Shown here piece after piece: positions 24,801 to 35,729 of a stretch of DNA of 64,000 nt. The stretch is taken from the NCBI GenBank assembly GCA_024036415.1, contig JAMWET010001356.1, positions 461,501 through 525,500 of the forward strand, given 5' to 3'. Each line of letters begins with the position of its first letter. Positions within the stretch are counted from its first letter, which is position 1. The notes below the pieces were generated by a model that worked only from the letters and a program-made list of their open reading frames with translations, did no database searches and had not been told where the DNA came from. Made by a program: the position numbers and the translations under genes. This DNA is from Prochilodus magdalenae (lineage: Eukaryota; Chordata; Actinopteri; Characiformes; Prochilodontidae).

Positions 24801-25119
24801 CAGTAACAGTACAGAAGAGAGAACCATAAGCCTGGGTAAAAAATACATCTGATCTACCTGAATAGTGTGGCCCTAAAATGCATAATCATTAACCATTAGA
24901 TGGATATCACCAACAAGTGTTGTATGCAATCATAGGAGTGGCAAAAATATTAATTGTATAAGTTACTGGATTCTAGATGCCTGCACGAATAGCACCTTTC
25001 CCTCTTACAGGCCACAGTGTACATATAGTAACACATAAATTTATATACTAATTATTAAAATTTTTATTTATTTCGTCACTTTACACTTATTATCGGAAAA
25101 CTTTGGTGGCTTATTTGGC
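21892..25119. other. Intergenic sequence, nothing firm
   Basis: More than 3 kb without a recognised gene. A GC-richer, CpG-containing stretch at 23,110-23,660 is open in several frames on both strands (up to 80 codons), but none resembles a known protein. An (AAAT)n run lies at 24,240-24,258 and a GA run at 24,330-24,358. The 132-codon frame at 23,841-24,239 has no motif. Confidence 0.4.
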
Positions 25120-25655
25120 ATTGTGAGACATGCAAATGACTCAAGTTTCAGGCTCAGTCTGATTTGTGATGTAAGCAAGAACAAGCCTTATCACAGTACC
25201 TGTCTATCCCAAACACAATTGCGTATATTCAGCGAGCAGTGATGCCCTCCATGACTTGTCCTGTTAATGCCAGCACCATTAGCAAATTGCTGCACGGCAG
25301 AGAACTATTTAAGGGCGTGTGTTAATAGAAAGTGTGTGCTTTTTATTCTGACTCATGCTGTTGAGTAGGTAGCATCCTTTGCAAGTAAAAGATGCATTGG
25401 AAAGGCTGGAAGGGTTGAAGAGTGGTTGCATTGTAGGACTCACAGAAGCTGGAAGGTTTTGTCAACATATTGCGCAACACACTGGTCATGTGGATACTAC
25501 CATAGCACGCTGATGGTCCTTAACACCACGTCAATGTTGTTACAGACTGCAATGGTGTTGTGCTAGAATGTCATGAAGTGACTCAAAATGGCAGCAGGCA
25601 GTATTCAGAGTCTTGTTTTTTGTTTTGGTGGAGATGAACGGTTTGTTGTCACAAG
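25120..25655 (+). mobile_element. Tc1-like family 1, copy B
   Basis: Plus-strand relic. From 25,227 it still reads IQRAVMPSMTCPVNASTISK in frame, the N-terminal helix-turn-helix part of the family (compare IQRAV ... VSASTMARRLHDAG in other copies). Further on, CTTAACACCACGTCAATG (25,519) and TGACTCAAAATGGCAGCAG (25,580) mark the approach to the first catalytic Asp, but the gene is shifted and cut soon after. The C-terminal half and both terminal repeats are missing. The LINE begins within about 35 bases, so the LINE may have inserted here or truncated it. Confidence 0.75.
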
Positions 25656-25689
25656 TCACATGTCATTGTACACACAATGGAGGAAGAAT

Positions 25690-27692
25690 GATGTCCGCAG
25701 TCTGTTCAAGGCACGTGATGCAGCCTTTAAATCTGGCAACAATGAGAAACCCTAAAACTGCCAGACACAACTTAAGGCCGGCATCAGGGCTGCAAAGCAC
25801 AATTACAGCTCACAGATAGCCGCCCACTTCAACACCAACTCGGACCCCAGGTGCATGTGGCAAGGGATTCAAGTGATTTCTGATTACAAGAGCAAAGTCA
25901 GTACCCCAGTGACCACAGACACCACCATACCAGCAGAACTGAACAACTTCTATGCCCACTTTGAGACCTCTGCCCAGGCCCTGTCCTCCAACACTGCCTT
26001 GCTCCCCATCACGGAGGAGGAGCCACCCCTCATACTGGCTGCAAATGAAGTGAGGAGAGCACTGATGAAGGTTTCAACCCGGAAAGCAGCAGGCCCAGAT
26101 GGCATCCCAGAGCGGATTTGAAAGCTTGTGCCGGCCGGCTGGCCTCCACCTTCACAGACATCTTCAACCTTTCCCTAGATCAGTCTACCGTTCCTGTCTG
26201 CTTCAAAGCCACAACTATCATCCCAATCCCAAAGACATCCATCATCACATGCATGAACGACTATCGTCCCATCGCTCTCATACCCATAGTGATGAAGTGC
26301 TTCGAGTGACTAATCCTGTCTCAAATATAGAAGAGCCTTCGCAGCACCTTGGACCCACACCAGTTTGCCTACCCCACGAACAGATCTACTGATGATGCGG
26401 TCTCCCTGGCACTCCACACTGCATTCAACCACCTGGACAGAACTAACTCATATGTGAGGATCCTGTTTATTGACTTCAGCTCCACCTTCAACACAATCAT
26501 CCCTTCCAGACTTGTACACAAGCTAAACACACTGGGAATAAGCAACACATTGTGCAGCTGGATCATGGACTTTCTTTCCTGCAGACCACAGTCCTGCAGA
26601 CTCACCTTCCCTTACACTCAGCACAGGATTTTCACAAGGCATTGTTCTCTCCCCATTGTTGTACACTCTGTACACCCATGACTGCATCGCAACCCACAGT
26701 TCCAACGCCATCATCAAGTTTTCCGATGACACAACAATAATCGAAAACATCACCACCAAAGATGACGAGGGCCCATACAGAGAGGAATTCAAGCTCCTCA
26801 CAGAGTGGTGTGCCGCCAACAACCTCTCCCCCAATGTCAGCAAAACCAAAGAGCTGATCATTGACTTCAGGAAGGGGGGGAGAACGCACCCACCACTGAA
26901 CATTGGAGGCACGTTGGTGAAAAGAGGGAGCAGCTTCAATGTCCTTGGTGTCCGCTTAGCCAAGGATCTTACTTGGACGATCAACATAACACACCTTGTC
27001 AGAAAGGTGGTATGGTAGTGCCACCTCTGCTGAGCGCAAGGCCCTGCAGAGGGTGGTAAAGACTGCACAGTACATCACCGCAACTACCCTCCCACCCATA
27101 CAGGACATCTACGACAAGAGATGTCTGAGAAAAGCAGTCAACATATCCTCAGACCCCACACACTCCTGTCATCCCCTGTTCCAACCTCTGGCCTCCGAAA
27201 AGAGGTACTGGAATATCCGAGCCAGAACCACCAGGTCCAGGAACAGCTTTTACCCTAGAGCTGTCAAACTGGTCACACCAGCAGCACCAACAGAACATGA
27301 CTACACCACCTCATGAGACTGTTTGCGCATTGTATACTTGAACATCCAGTTTTGTTTTTGTTTTTATTTTGTACTTATTTATCTATACTGAACACCTGTA
27401 CAAAGCAATTTGGCTGTTACTGAACATTAAGCTGCTGTTCTCCCACCTCCACTGTACACTTTATATATCCATACTGCACACTTTATACAACCACATACTT
27501 ACTGATACTGCGCTTACTCTTTGCACATGTCCTGTACACGTACTGTACTGTTTGCACACATTGTTTTTGTCTATTTGTCTTTGCACTACACTATTTATAT
27601 ACATATACACATATTCTTCAACTGCACTAGAGAAGGAGCCTGGCTGTGTTTCACTATACTGTACAACCCTGTATTGGTATAATGACAATAAT
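25690..27692 (+). mobile_element. CR1/L2/Rex-type LINE, 5'-truncated and mutated
   Basis: The most complete retroposon in the window, about 2 kb. It holds the region just upstream of reverse transcriptase (25,690-26,050), the RT domain, the C-terminal tail and a non-coding 3' part (27,320-27,692) with repeated CTTTATA, GCACATTG and TGTACA words. It ends with GTATAATGACAATAATTAAC, the ATGACAATAA type of tail of fish LINEs. The endonuclease domain and 5' end are absent, which is usual for target-primed insertion. Confidence 0.88.
25770..27316 (+). pseudogene. LINE ORF2 reverse transcriptase, broken
   Basis: Reverse transcriptase of a non-LTR retrotransposon, which would copy its RNA into DNA at a nicked target. 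Landmarks in order: TRKAAGPDGIP (26,078-26,110), NDYRPIALIPIVMKCFE (26,256-26,306), motif A FIDFSSTFNTI near 26,465 with its catalytic Asp, a motif B counterpart QGIVLSPLLYTLYTHDC near 26,637, motif C KFSDDTTI near 26,716 with both Asp residues kept, then TKELIIDF, FNVLGVRLAKDLTW and WYGSATSAERKALQRVVKTA. Breaks: a frameshift at about 26,117, a stop at 26,307, a frameshift between about 26,600 and 26,640, and a junction near 27,005 where about 45 codons of the usual sequence between the LVRK and WYG blocks are missing. No product is possible. Confidence 0.88.
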
Positions 27693-28799
27693 TAACTAAT
27701 TTGTCTCATATTTGCATCCACTTGTGCCTATGTCTACACTACATTAGACACTTTTGGACATTCACAAGATCTGCACAAACTGCTGAGATGCAGATTCTTA
27801 GCTTGATGCATGGCCAGGCCCCAAACCATATCATTGTCTGATGTGCTGTTAAAGTAAACATCACGTTGCTTCCTAACGGCAAACTAAAGGCCACTGTTAC
27901 TCCAGGAAAACAACTGTTACTTCTGTATATCTCTCTAATGTATTCTCCCCCAAAAACAAATTGGACTAACAGTAATGTGGACTTCGGAGGACTACACAGC
28001 AGGAGATGAGGGATTGCAGAAAGATGCCTAACTCAGCCATTCAGGCTATCATTAGCTTGTTTTGAGCTGTTTGTACATTGCATTATCTGTGCTTATTTGT
28101 GGCCCACTGCTGACAAGTATTCTCTGTTGCCAGTATCAATAAGGTATTTAAGTGCCAATGTCAGCGCCAAAACCAATGGTGTCCACATCAGTGCAACACT
28201 ATAACATTGGCACTGCCCCTGAGACCGGACTTTGAATTGCTTGAACTGAAGTGATGTGTGAACATCTCCCACCACAGCCAATCAACAGCACATGGTACAA
28301 AAAATATACTCTCTGGAACGATGATTGTCCTGGAATAAATATGATACACTGTGCCATGTTAAAAATGCATGCACAAGTAAGAGGATATTCGTGTAGCATA
28401 CCATTTCATTCACAGAGAATGCAGTTGTGGAAAGATGACGCTCTCTGGATTTTCAGACAGCTAACACTAACTCAAGCCATCTTACTGGATCATTCACTTC
28501 TTCACTCGCCACCTCCTTGTCTCGCTCACTTGCTTCCACGCTCACTCCTTTAGTCACTCCCTCGCTTGCTCCTTCATTCTAAACGAAAAGCTCCTGCGCC
28601 AAGTGCTAATAAACAGCCAGGCGGCGTAAACAGCTCTGCACAGGCGTGAGTTGAGAAAGAGACATGGTATGTTAAAGAGGCAATGGGCCATAATCGCTCT
28701 GTTTGTAACAACAGGCAGATAAGGGAGTGTTCACTGGGCTTGAAACAGCACAGCCTAAAACGTTTTTCCAAAGATCGGAGGCAGCAGAAAAAAGGGTTT
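27693..28799. other. Intergenic sequence, nothing recognised
   Basis: Ordinary mixed sequence. A cluster of short direct words (CACTC, CTCGC) lies at 28,490-28,570. No gene or known repeat recognised. Confidence 0.4.
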
Positions 28800-29335
28800 C
28801 CTTTGCAATGGAATCACCTTGCTACAGGCTTAGGCGCTCTACAGTGGAATTGAATGCAATGTACCTTTACAAATCTTCTTTAAATATGAGCAAATTGTAG
28901 CAGCTTTCCCCTCCACAAAGAGGAGTCAACCGAGTCTGATTAAAATGCTATTTCCATCTTATCTTCTCGACATTTTCATAGCCAGTTTTTTTTTTAAAGC
29001 CAGGGAACTCCATCTGTATTGTTGAGGATGAAAAAAAGGGAAGATTTTTTTTGGCATTTTCAATAGGACAAAAAAACAGACAGCCATTATCCGTCTGCTA
29101 TTAGAGTTAGTGATAATTACCACGGATTGTCGGGTAGTGGTCTCTCCTTCTAACTGCGATTAAAATGGAAATGAAAGGTAGAAAAAGGTAAGAAATCTTT
29201 TTTAGCACCGAATCGAGTAATTACATAACAAACAGTCTGCTCCCACCAATTCTGCATCAATTAAGGCGAACGGAGAGCACTCTGCCTCTGAAGCGACTCA
29301 AGCAGAAACTCTGACTCATAATGTAATTACACGGG
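28800..29335. promoter_or_regulatory. Candidate conserved noncoding block 1 of the 29-32 kb cluster
   Basis: Repeat-free, complex sequence rich in homeodomain-type cores: GTGATAATTACCACGG (29,110), CGAGTAATTACATAAC (29,214), TCAATTAAGGCG (29,258), ATGTAATTACAC (29,320), and A/T-tract-flanked elements near 28,988 and 29,045. No open frame of note. This resembles developmental enhancers of vertebrates. Inference only, since conservation is not visible here. Confidence 0.38.
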
Positions 29336-29719
29336 GCATGTGGCTGTTTAGAAAGCTTAACAGCCAAGGAGTCCGTAAACACCTAAACCATTCCTTCCCG
29401 CACCACCTTCTTGCTCTCAATATCTCTCCATCTCCCTTTTACAAACTCCCTCATTTCTCCAGCACGGCTTGTCCCAATTTAAGACCTTGTGGCCTTTGCA
29501 GACTTATCTCCCCTTTAAACTCAACACCATTTTCTCAAAAGCCAAATCTAAGACCCCACAATGCACACACACCATCGCCTCTCAATAAGAAGAGGTATCA
29601 GAACTTTAAACCGCAACAAACCTTAGAACACCCCCACCCACCCCAGCTCCCTTGGCACACATACTAAAGTTTTACTTTGACACCTTCTCCTCTCCTCCCC
29701 ACAAATGCTCTCTTCATCT
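29336..29719. other. C-rich intergenic sequence
   Basis: Pyrimidine-biased plus strand with many CTCC, CACC and CCCCA words; a 109-codon frame (29,338-29,667) results from that bias and has no motif. Confidence 0.4.
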
Positions 29720-29990
29720 TATCTCTGACGGGCCATGCCTGCCCCTGCGGCGGTGCTGCCTCTGCTGTTGAAGGCAGCCAGTGCCGAGGGTGTGCAGGGT
29801 CCTCCACAATACAAGGCTAATCTGAGCACTAATGCAGCCGCAGCTGATTAGGGTTCAGTTGGCTGCTGAGGCCCCACTGAAAGAGCGCAGGTCTTATCAT
29901 CCCCAGGAGGACAACCTCAGACCCTGGACGCTAATTGGCCAAGGAGAAAGTCTTGCTGGCTGCAGAACACAGATTGGGGCAACTGATGAT
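29720..29990. promoter_or_regulatory. Candidate conserved noncoding block 2
   Basis: GC-richer stretch with GCCTGCCCCTGCGGCGGTGC (29,736-29,755), GCAGCCGCAGCTGATTAGGG (29,833-29,852; the E-box-like CAGCTG abuts TGATTAG) and ACGCTAATTGGCCAAGG (29,928-29,944, which contains an inverted CCAAT box, ATTGG). No repeat and no coding pattern. Regulatory role inferred. Confidence 0.33.
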
Positions 29991-30561
29991 TTTGGGTGAG
30001 AAAGAGTAGAGGGAATTGTTCCCCCGTTTTTAATCTTTTTGTTGTGAGAATATGGAGAATGTTTTTTGCTGAAGGGTTCATGGAAATTCCTATTTACAAT
30101 CTGGAAAAACAAAACAGTTAACATGGGAGTTGGTAGTAAGGCCACAAAATGTATGTAACAGCATAAATATTTCTGATGGTTTTAGTCTCCCTATTGGGGA
30201 TGCAACGATATGGGAATTCTGGGAATACCAGTATCCAATATTTTACATGTGCATATATGCCTGTGTATATACACATTTATAAAATGTAGAAAAAATAGAT
30301 ACTCCTTGACTAGCATTATATACAAATGTGTTATTTCCACAATAAGCAAAACTGTTCTTAGGCCTGCAAAACTGTATTTCAGACTTGTGGTCTATTCTTT
30401 GAAGGGTAAACATCACGTCCCACATTAGAATATCTGTGGCAAGGCTAATGGATATCAAATTATCGTCAATGAGCTTGGAACATGAGTCGCTATCAGGCTT
30501 ATTATGTTTAGCTCCAGTAAGGCTACAGTGGAAAAATAATGATGACTTGGTATGTTGTAAC

Positions 30562-30564
<3 letters not shown>

Positions 30565-30611
<47 letters not shown>
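30565..30611. repeat. (TTA)n microsatellite
   Basis: About 15 ATT units. The reverse-strand Asn-run frame across it is a repeat translation. Confidence 0.97.
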
Positions 30612-31539
30612 AATGTAAAATGATGGATACATTTGTTTTCTCACTACCAAAACAGTAAAGCTTTAACAAATGTTTTGGTAGTGACTGTTTCAATTGTGAA
30701 CATTTATACTTCATTTAAGTATAGTAAAACTATTATTTTTTTAAGCTAACAGCAACGAAACAAGGAAATGTAAAATATGCAATATATGGTATAATATATG
30801 ATGTATTTATAAATAATTACAGTATGTATATTTATAGGAGTCAGCTTTTCTGCATGGCCCCAGTGAACAAGCTTTTCATTCTTATTAGGGTGAGATGGGA
30901 AATTTGACCAAAAAGCTGCCAATTATAAAACTGTATAAATATGAAACCGCCAGCCTCATACCTAGGGAAGAATTTCAACCAATGTATAACCCACAATTAT
31001 ATTCTAGGTGGTGCATAAACAGTGGTTTCAAATTTACCAGTCCACAATGAAATTAAGCGGCAGCACAGCCTCTTTAGTATGCATGTTTTATGTCATATAT
31101 GCCAATGCATTCACTTTATATCCTTCCATTCTGCTAATAGGAAAGTAACCTCAGCCATTCATACGGAGCGTTTCAGCTCAGACTGCTGTTTTAATAAGGT
31201 TTAATACAAATCAGACAATCAGAAGAGAGAAATTATCACAGTAAGGGAATAACAGATACTGAATTTCAAATAAATCATGACTTTTTTGTTTTTTAGGCAT
31301 TAACCTACACAAATGCCATAAGTGGACCCGAGGGAAAAACGCAAAAATACAACATGGTCCCAATAGGATATAGTCCTTTCAAAGTAACTCCCATCGCAAT
31401 TTCTTTTTGTCTCCATCTGCACCAACCCCACTCCCCACCTCCTTTTTAGTTTTCTTTTCTTTCTCTTATTTATTATTTTTTTATTATTCCATGTGCACCC
31501 CAACCACCATCTAAAGGAGGAAGAAGATAATTTAAACCT
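30612..31539. other. AT-rich intergenic sequence
   Basis: No gene or known repeat recognised. A TTTCTTTT pyrimidine run lies at 31,440-31,490. Confidence 0.4.
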
Positions 31540-32260
31540 CCCTCACCCGGGACATAAGAATACTAAACTCCAGATACATCAAGTTGAAGGTAAACAAATT
31601 AATTAGGCCTAACAATAGGGTCTGCTAGTAGAACGCACCGAAGCAGGGGGAATAAATGTGTTGTTTACTCACTAACAGGGCCTGATGGCCTCCCCTGGTA
31701 TTTGTAAAAACGTGTTGATCATTTTCCAGTGGAAGGAGCTCTGGGGGGACCCCAGGCTGAGGCCTCAGCCCGGAAGAGGCTCCGGCTGTAGCCGGCTCCT
31801 GCCGAGAGCTGGTAATTACCCATTTGCTGCGCCATGTGTCGTGGTATTTGGTACAGGTCCGTGGAGGCAAGACCGGAGAGTGTGCAAGGCCTCCGACACA
31901 GTTCAGGATGAGATTTCAATTTAGTTAATGAATTTGCATGCAATCTATTCTTGGGCTGGCCACCGGGGGCTTGGAAACATCTAATATTGCATCCAGCATG
32001 AAAGATGAGTATCAAATTTAACAGGGGGCAGGTATTGAGGATTTGGTTCTAATAGATACAAAGAATTAATGTGCTGTTTAATGCAAATGAAGAAGGCGAG
32101 GAGTAGGGGCAAAAATGGCCAATCGATTACACCACCACTTTTGTGGCTCCTGAAGCCCACAGTGGCATATGCACCCAAATGACACAATGGCAACAATCAC
32201 AATGACGGGAAGATACAACCTGAAATCTATTGTGAGGAGGGTGAGACAGTGCACACACAC
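31540..32260. promoter_or_regulatory. Candidate conserved noncoding block 3 with two octamers
   Basis: Long, complex, repeat-free block. It holds AAATTAATTAGGCC (31,597), CTGGTAATTACCC (31,809), the POU-type octamer ATTTGCAT inside the palindromic ATTTGCATGCAA (31,932-31,943), a second octamer in opposite orientation, ATGCAAAT (32,081-32,088), and AATCGATTAC (32,121). A GC-rich stretch at 31,740-31,805 (CAGGCTGAGGCCTCAGCC) contains a perfect palindrome around GGCC. No plausible coding frame. The best regulatory candidate in the window, but still inference. Confidence 0.42.
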
Positions 32261-32274
32261 ATATAAAAAAAAGC

Positions 32275-32560
32275 TATACCTGTGAACTCTTTCAGCAGCA
32301 GGCGCTGCTCTAATGAGTCTGTGGGGGAACTGGGGAGTCTAAAGCGCCATTTGGCTTCACTCAAAGGCTTTTTCCAGCAGCGTGTAATTGGCCCTTGATA
32401 TGTCCTATCTCTCCCCCAGGGTGACGCCTGGACACCCTGTCTGCTAAGTAACGCTACTAGCCAGAGTCAAGCCTGCTCACGTCGGCACAAAAAGCAGCCA
32501 GCGCTTCGAAAATGTGCTGATTTTTTAGCCAGGGATAGTGGCTTTGCGAGAAGGGGCCTT
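32275..32560. promoter_or_regulatory. Candidate conserved noncoding block 4
   Basis: Continues the repeat-poor texture: CAGCAGCAGGCGCTGCTC (32,293), AAAGCGCCATTTGGC, GCGTGTAATTGGCCC (32,380), GGTGACGCCTGG and CTAGCCAGAGTCAAGC. No coding frame. Possible regulatory DNA; function inferred from texture. Confidence 0.33.
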
Positions 32561-32630
32561 GAAGGCGAGAGTCTGCAGGTGAAGAGAAAAATTCATTTTA
32601 ACTGTGGATCTGCTCCACAAGCAGAAAGCA

Positions 32631-32705
32631 GAGAGAGAGAGAGAGAGAGGGAGACAAACAGAGAGAGAGAGAGAGAGAGAGAGGTAGAGAGAGAGAGAGA
32701 GAGAG
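32631..32705 (+). repeat. (GA)n microsatellite, interrupted
   Basis: About 75 bases of GA with ACAAACA and TA interruptions. Confidence 0.96.
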
Positions 32706-33480
32706 CATTTAAATGTGCCACGTTCAAGCATATTTAAATATACTCTCTTCAGCAAATCCAATACCTGTCACATTAAAATAAAGTGCCTTCCTCCTGGGTT
32801 GTGCTATATCTTTGAGATTAGATCTATTGGGGCAATACTCATTGCCACAAAGAGGAGAGAACCGCTCTATTCCATGAGTGAATCAAAATCCCAAAAACAC
32901 CATTAGCTCAAACATGCATATACATAATAACAAACACATACATTGATATCTCACATTGCCTCTCTGTGTTATGAATTCCTTTTGCTGAAAGTAAATGTGT
33001 ACATGTGTATTTGAAAAGGTTTTTCACAGTCCCACTATTACACTGGTTAATGCATTTGACAGAGAAACGCAAAAGTAATTTGATGTTTAAGACGGAATAC
33101 TAAAAGTGCATGCAAGAGTCCCTTTCCATGTGAGGCACTTGCTAGCTGTGTATAATGTATACATATATATATATATAATGTATAAACATGTGAGTTTCAT
33201 ACCATGCCATCTGACTTTTGGCAAAACACTGCCTTCGCTTATTCCTGGGAAGAAAATATAGGCTAACAAAACATATCTACATCCATAGGCCCACACTGTA
33301 ATATAGCTACTCAGAGACTCGACAAGAACTTGACGTACTTTAACGAAAAAGAGGCTAGTAGGCCTCTATTTTCTATTAGCTACCAACTAAGATCTGTAAC
33401 TGTTACTGTAGTGCAGTGTTCATGAGGCTACTAGAATCCTAGCTAAGGCCTTAATGACTGTAACTGTCTGGCCTACATAT
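32706..33480. other. Intergenic sequence with short TA run
   Basis: A TA run at 33,163-33,177. No gene or known repeat recognised. Confidence 0.4.
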
Positions 33481-33481
33481 A

Positions 33482-34020
33482 CACACTCATCATCAAAAGG
33501 ATATTTGCACCCTGATTTGGACAATACTTATTGAGCTACACATACAGAAGTAGTGTCTCTCAAAATGGCATCGGGCCACCATGTTTAACGCAACATGCCA
33601 GACGTCTCGGCATGGAGTTGTAGAGGTTCCTAACGGTGACCTGCAATACTCCATCCCATGCAGCTTGAATATTTTTACCCAGTTCCTGCAGATTGTGTCT
33701 TGGGGTGGAGGTGGAGTGACACCAGGCCTTCTGGACATGTGACACATAACAATAAACTGTTTATTGGCGCTGACAATGGTGCTTCCTCCAAGACAAAAGC
33801 GAGGCTTGTTACTGAAGACCCATTCCCATTCTCAGTCACTCCATGACTGTCTGGCATGACACCATTGCCATGGCACTAACAGAATGACTCACAGAGGGCA
33901 TTACTGCTTGCTGAAAGTTTGCAATTGTGGAAGCTGGGTCCGTCAGGTATACAGATTAGGCCCGTGCTTGCTTGTGTCACATGTGTGTTTGAGTGTGAAA
34001 CTTCATTTGCATTCCTACTA
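33482..34020 (-). mobile_element. Tc1-like family 1, copy C
   Basis: Minus-strand copy. Its outer 3' terminus lies at 33,482-33,511 (CACTCATCATCAAAAGGATA, then TTTGCACCC). The C-terminal transposase frame, from about 33,745 down to 33,560, reads NLQELGKNIQAAWDG then VRNLYNSMPRRLACC and ends in a GGPMPF tail. The region between 33,760 and 34,020 matches the promoter-side half of other copies (GGTGCTTCCTCCAAGAC, CCATGGCACTAACAGAATGA), but the catalytic core is deleted and the 5' terminal repeat is not preserved. Confidence 0.85.
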
Positions 34021-34468
34021 CAAGGCATTGTTTGCCAAAAATGTCACATTTTGGCATCAACTCAGGTGACATGTAACATTTTCCAACATTGGATTGTATT
34101 GTGACACTTCCTGGGATAAAATGAATACTGCGGTTTAGTGTATTTCACTGTGACATAATCCTGATAATATGACATGGCCTGCCATGTTAGGCCGCTTGAA
34201 CAAAGGTGAGCACGTTCTGCGGCCCTTAGCTTAAAGCTAGTTTCATTTTACCATTTATAAGATTGTGCTGTCACCCAATGTGAGTTGTTTATCTAGGTTT
34301 AAGTTCTTTGTCATGATGACACCCCGTTATGCAAGTGTCGTGCAGCTTTATGAATACTGGCCTGCTGTGAAACGTCAGCCTGAAACCTATCAGCAATTTA
34401 TTCCATTCTACCAAAGTCGTACAGCGAGACTCCACACATCTTTCGAGACACCTTTAGACTATTAAAGT
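34021..34468. other. Unique-looking intergenic sequence
   Basis: No repeat or coding pattern recognised. The 66-codon frame at 34,265-34,465 has no motif. Confidence 0.35.
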
Positions 34469-34557
34469 CCATTCTGTAGCCTGAATTGAGTACATAAACC
34501 CCATTCTGTAGCCTGAATTGAGTACATAAACCCCATTCTGTAGCCTGAATTGAGTAT
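34469..34557. repeat. 32-bp tandem repeat, about 2.8 units
   Basis: Unit begins CCATTCTGTAGCCTGAATTG and repeats at 34,469, 34,501 and 34,533 with no visible change until the last partial unit. Low divergence implies recent expansion and likely length polymorphism. There are no spacers, so it is not an array of CRISPR type. Confidence 0.95.
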
Positions 34558-35114
34558 ATATAGCAGCACTCCTTGCACTCCTAAGCAGGTAAAGTGTGTT
34601 CTCCTTACTGTGCCAGCTGCACAGGACTCTTTTATGAGAAAGATAATTGAGGCAGTAAAGGGAAATGTATTACCTGCAAGGCACAAGGTGGATAATTCAT
34701 TACTCCAATAGACCATTCCATAAATTCAGAAACAAACATACTTGCTATTTTCCCCTCGAGTATCTTGTCGCCCTCTTCACTCTAAGGGCACAGTGGCAGG
34801 CTGAAATAGGATTTTAAACAGGTGATCGAGCTCACAGCTTTATTGATTTATCAGCTGATGGGGGTGCGGTGGAGGAGTGCCATTTTTAGTGTGGCTTTTT
34901 CTGTTTCAGAGGAAGTAATCATTTTATAAGGCACCTTTCCTGTGCCTACACTCATACACTGTAGGTACACCATTACTGTTGCTAGGATCATTTTCCACCT
35001 CTATCCCTTTTTTCCATGGAACCACAACAGACCGCCACTGAGCATACTTTGGGGTGATGGAACATTCCCAGCACATTAGTGAGACTTACATGGCATGGGT
35101 ACAGTATGTGTGGT
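34558..35114. other. Intergenic sequence, nothing recognised
   Basis: No coding pattern or known repeat recognised. Confidence 0.35.
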
Positions 35115-35405
35115 GCTGTTACAAGTGTAGCAGTCTTGCTAGAATCTTAACACAGAGAGGCTACAAGTTTGAGTCCTTTCTATGCTGAGTTTCCATCCTT
35201 TCTCTGTGTCTGAATGGATTTCTATCCACTGTCTAAAGACATAAAGCTAGGTAAATTATACATGTGAGTGTGTGTGTGATTGTGTATCTCTGACCTGTGA
35301 AGGATTGACAGCTTGTACAGGGTGTTTACTACCTTCTGCCTATGTTGGAATAGGCTTCAGCACACCCCATGGCTGAGAAGGATAAACCAGTTTAGCAGAT
35401 GTGTT
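35115..35405 (+). mobile_element. tRNA-derived SINE, diverged
   Basis: The head (35,115-35,180) ends in a degenerate B-box-like CAAGTTTGAGTCC, equivalent to GGTTCGAATCC of tRNA promoters. The body follows the order of a very common fish repeat: GTCCTTTCTATGCTGAGTTT (35,175-35,194), CCACTGTCTAAAGACATAAA (35,227-35,246), a GTGTGTGTGTGATTGTG segment, TGTACAGGGTGTTTAC (35,314-35,329), GGAATAGGCTTCAGCAC and GAGAAGGATAAACCAGTTTA at the end. RNA polymerase III transcription would have driven it; the body was mobilised by LINE enzymes. A reverse-strand copy of the body lies at 60,540-60,720. Confidence 0.72.
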
Positions 35406-35729
35406 TATTAAGTGAGTATTTCATTTCCAGTTTTTCAACTGTATCTACTGTCTTTCAGGAGACATTTGCTGAGTTAAAAAGATATTAAAATGTGAAACAA
35501 ATGGGACTCCTAACAGCCATGCAAGACCACTTCACCATCAGATAAACAATATTTAAAGCTTTCATCTTTGAGAGACAGAAGAAAATCAAGCTCAAGTAAA
35601 TCAGAAATTAGATTAAATCTTTCTTCTCTCATATAAAAATATTATTGTGTTAGCTGATGTTTGCTCTGTTGCCCACTATTAGGTTGTAATATTATGGCTC
35701 TGCTTCCTATTCTCATATGAGACCTTCTA
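35406..35729. other. Intergenic sequence
   Basis: Nothing recognised. Confidence 0.35.

Noticed and set aside
26523..27068. 181-codon minus-strand open frame
   Set aside because: It lies antisense to the LINE reverse transcriptase, whose motifs are clear on the plus strand.
29338..29667. 109-codon Pro/His-rich frame
   Set aside because: Explained by C-rich composition; no motif.
30185..30245. GGGATGCAACGATATGGGAA, resembling the end of a fish hAT-type repeat
   Set aside because: A single possible end with no matching second end or interior; too weak to list.
30243..30650. 135-codon minus-strand frame with an Asn run
   Set aside because: The Asn run is the (TTA)n microsatellite; the rest has no motif.
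34469..34557. CRISPR-like direct repeats
   Set aside because: Units are contiguous with no spacers, and the DNA is animal; an ordinary tandem repeat.
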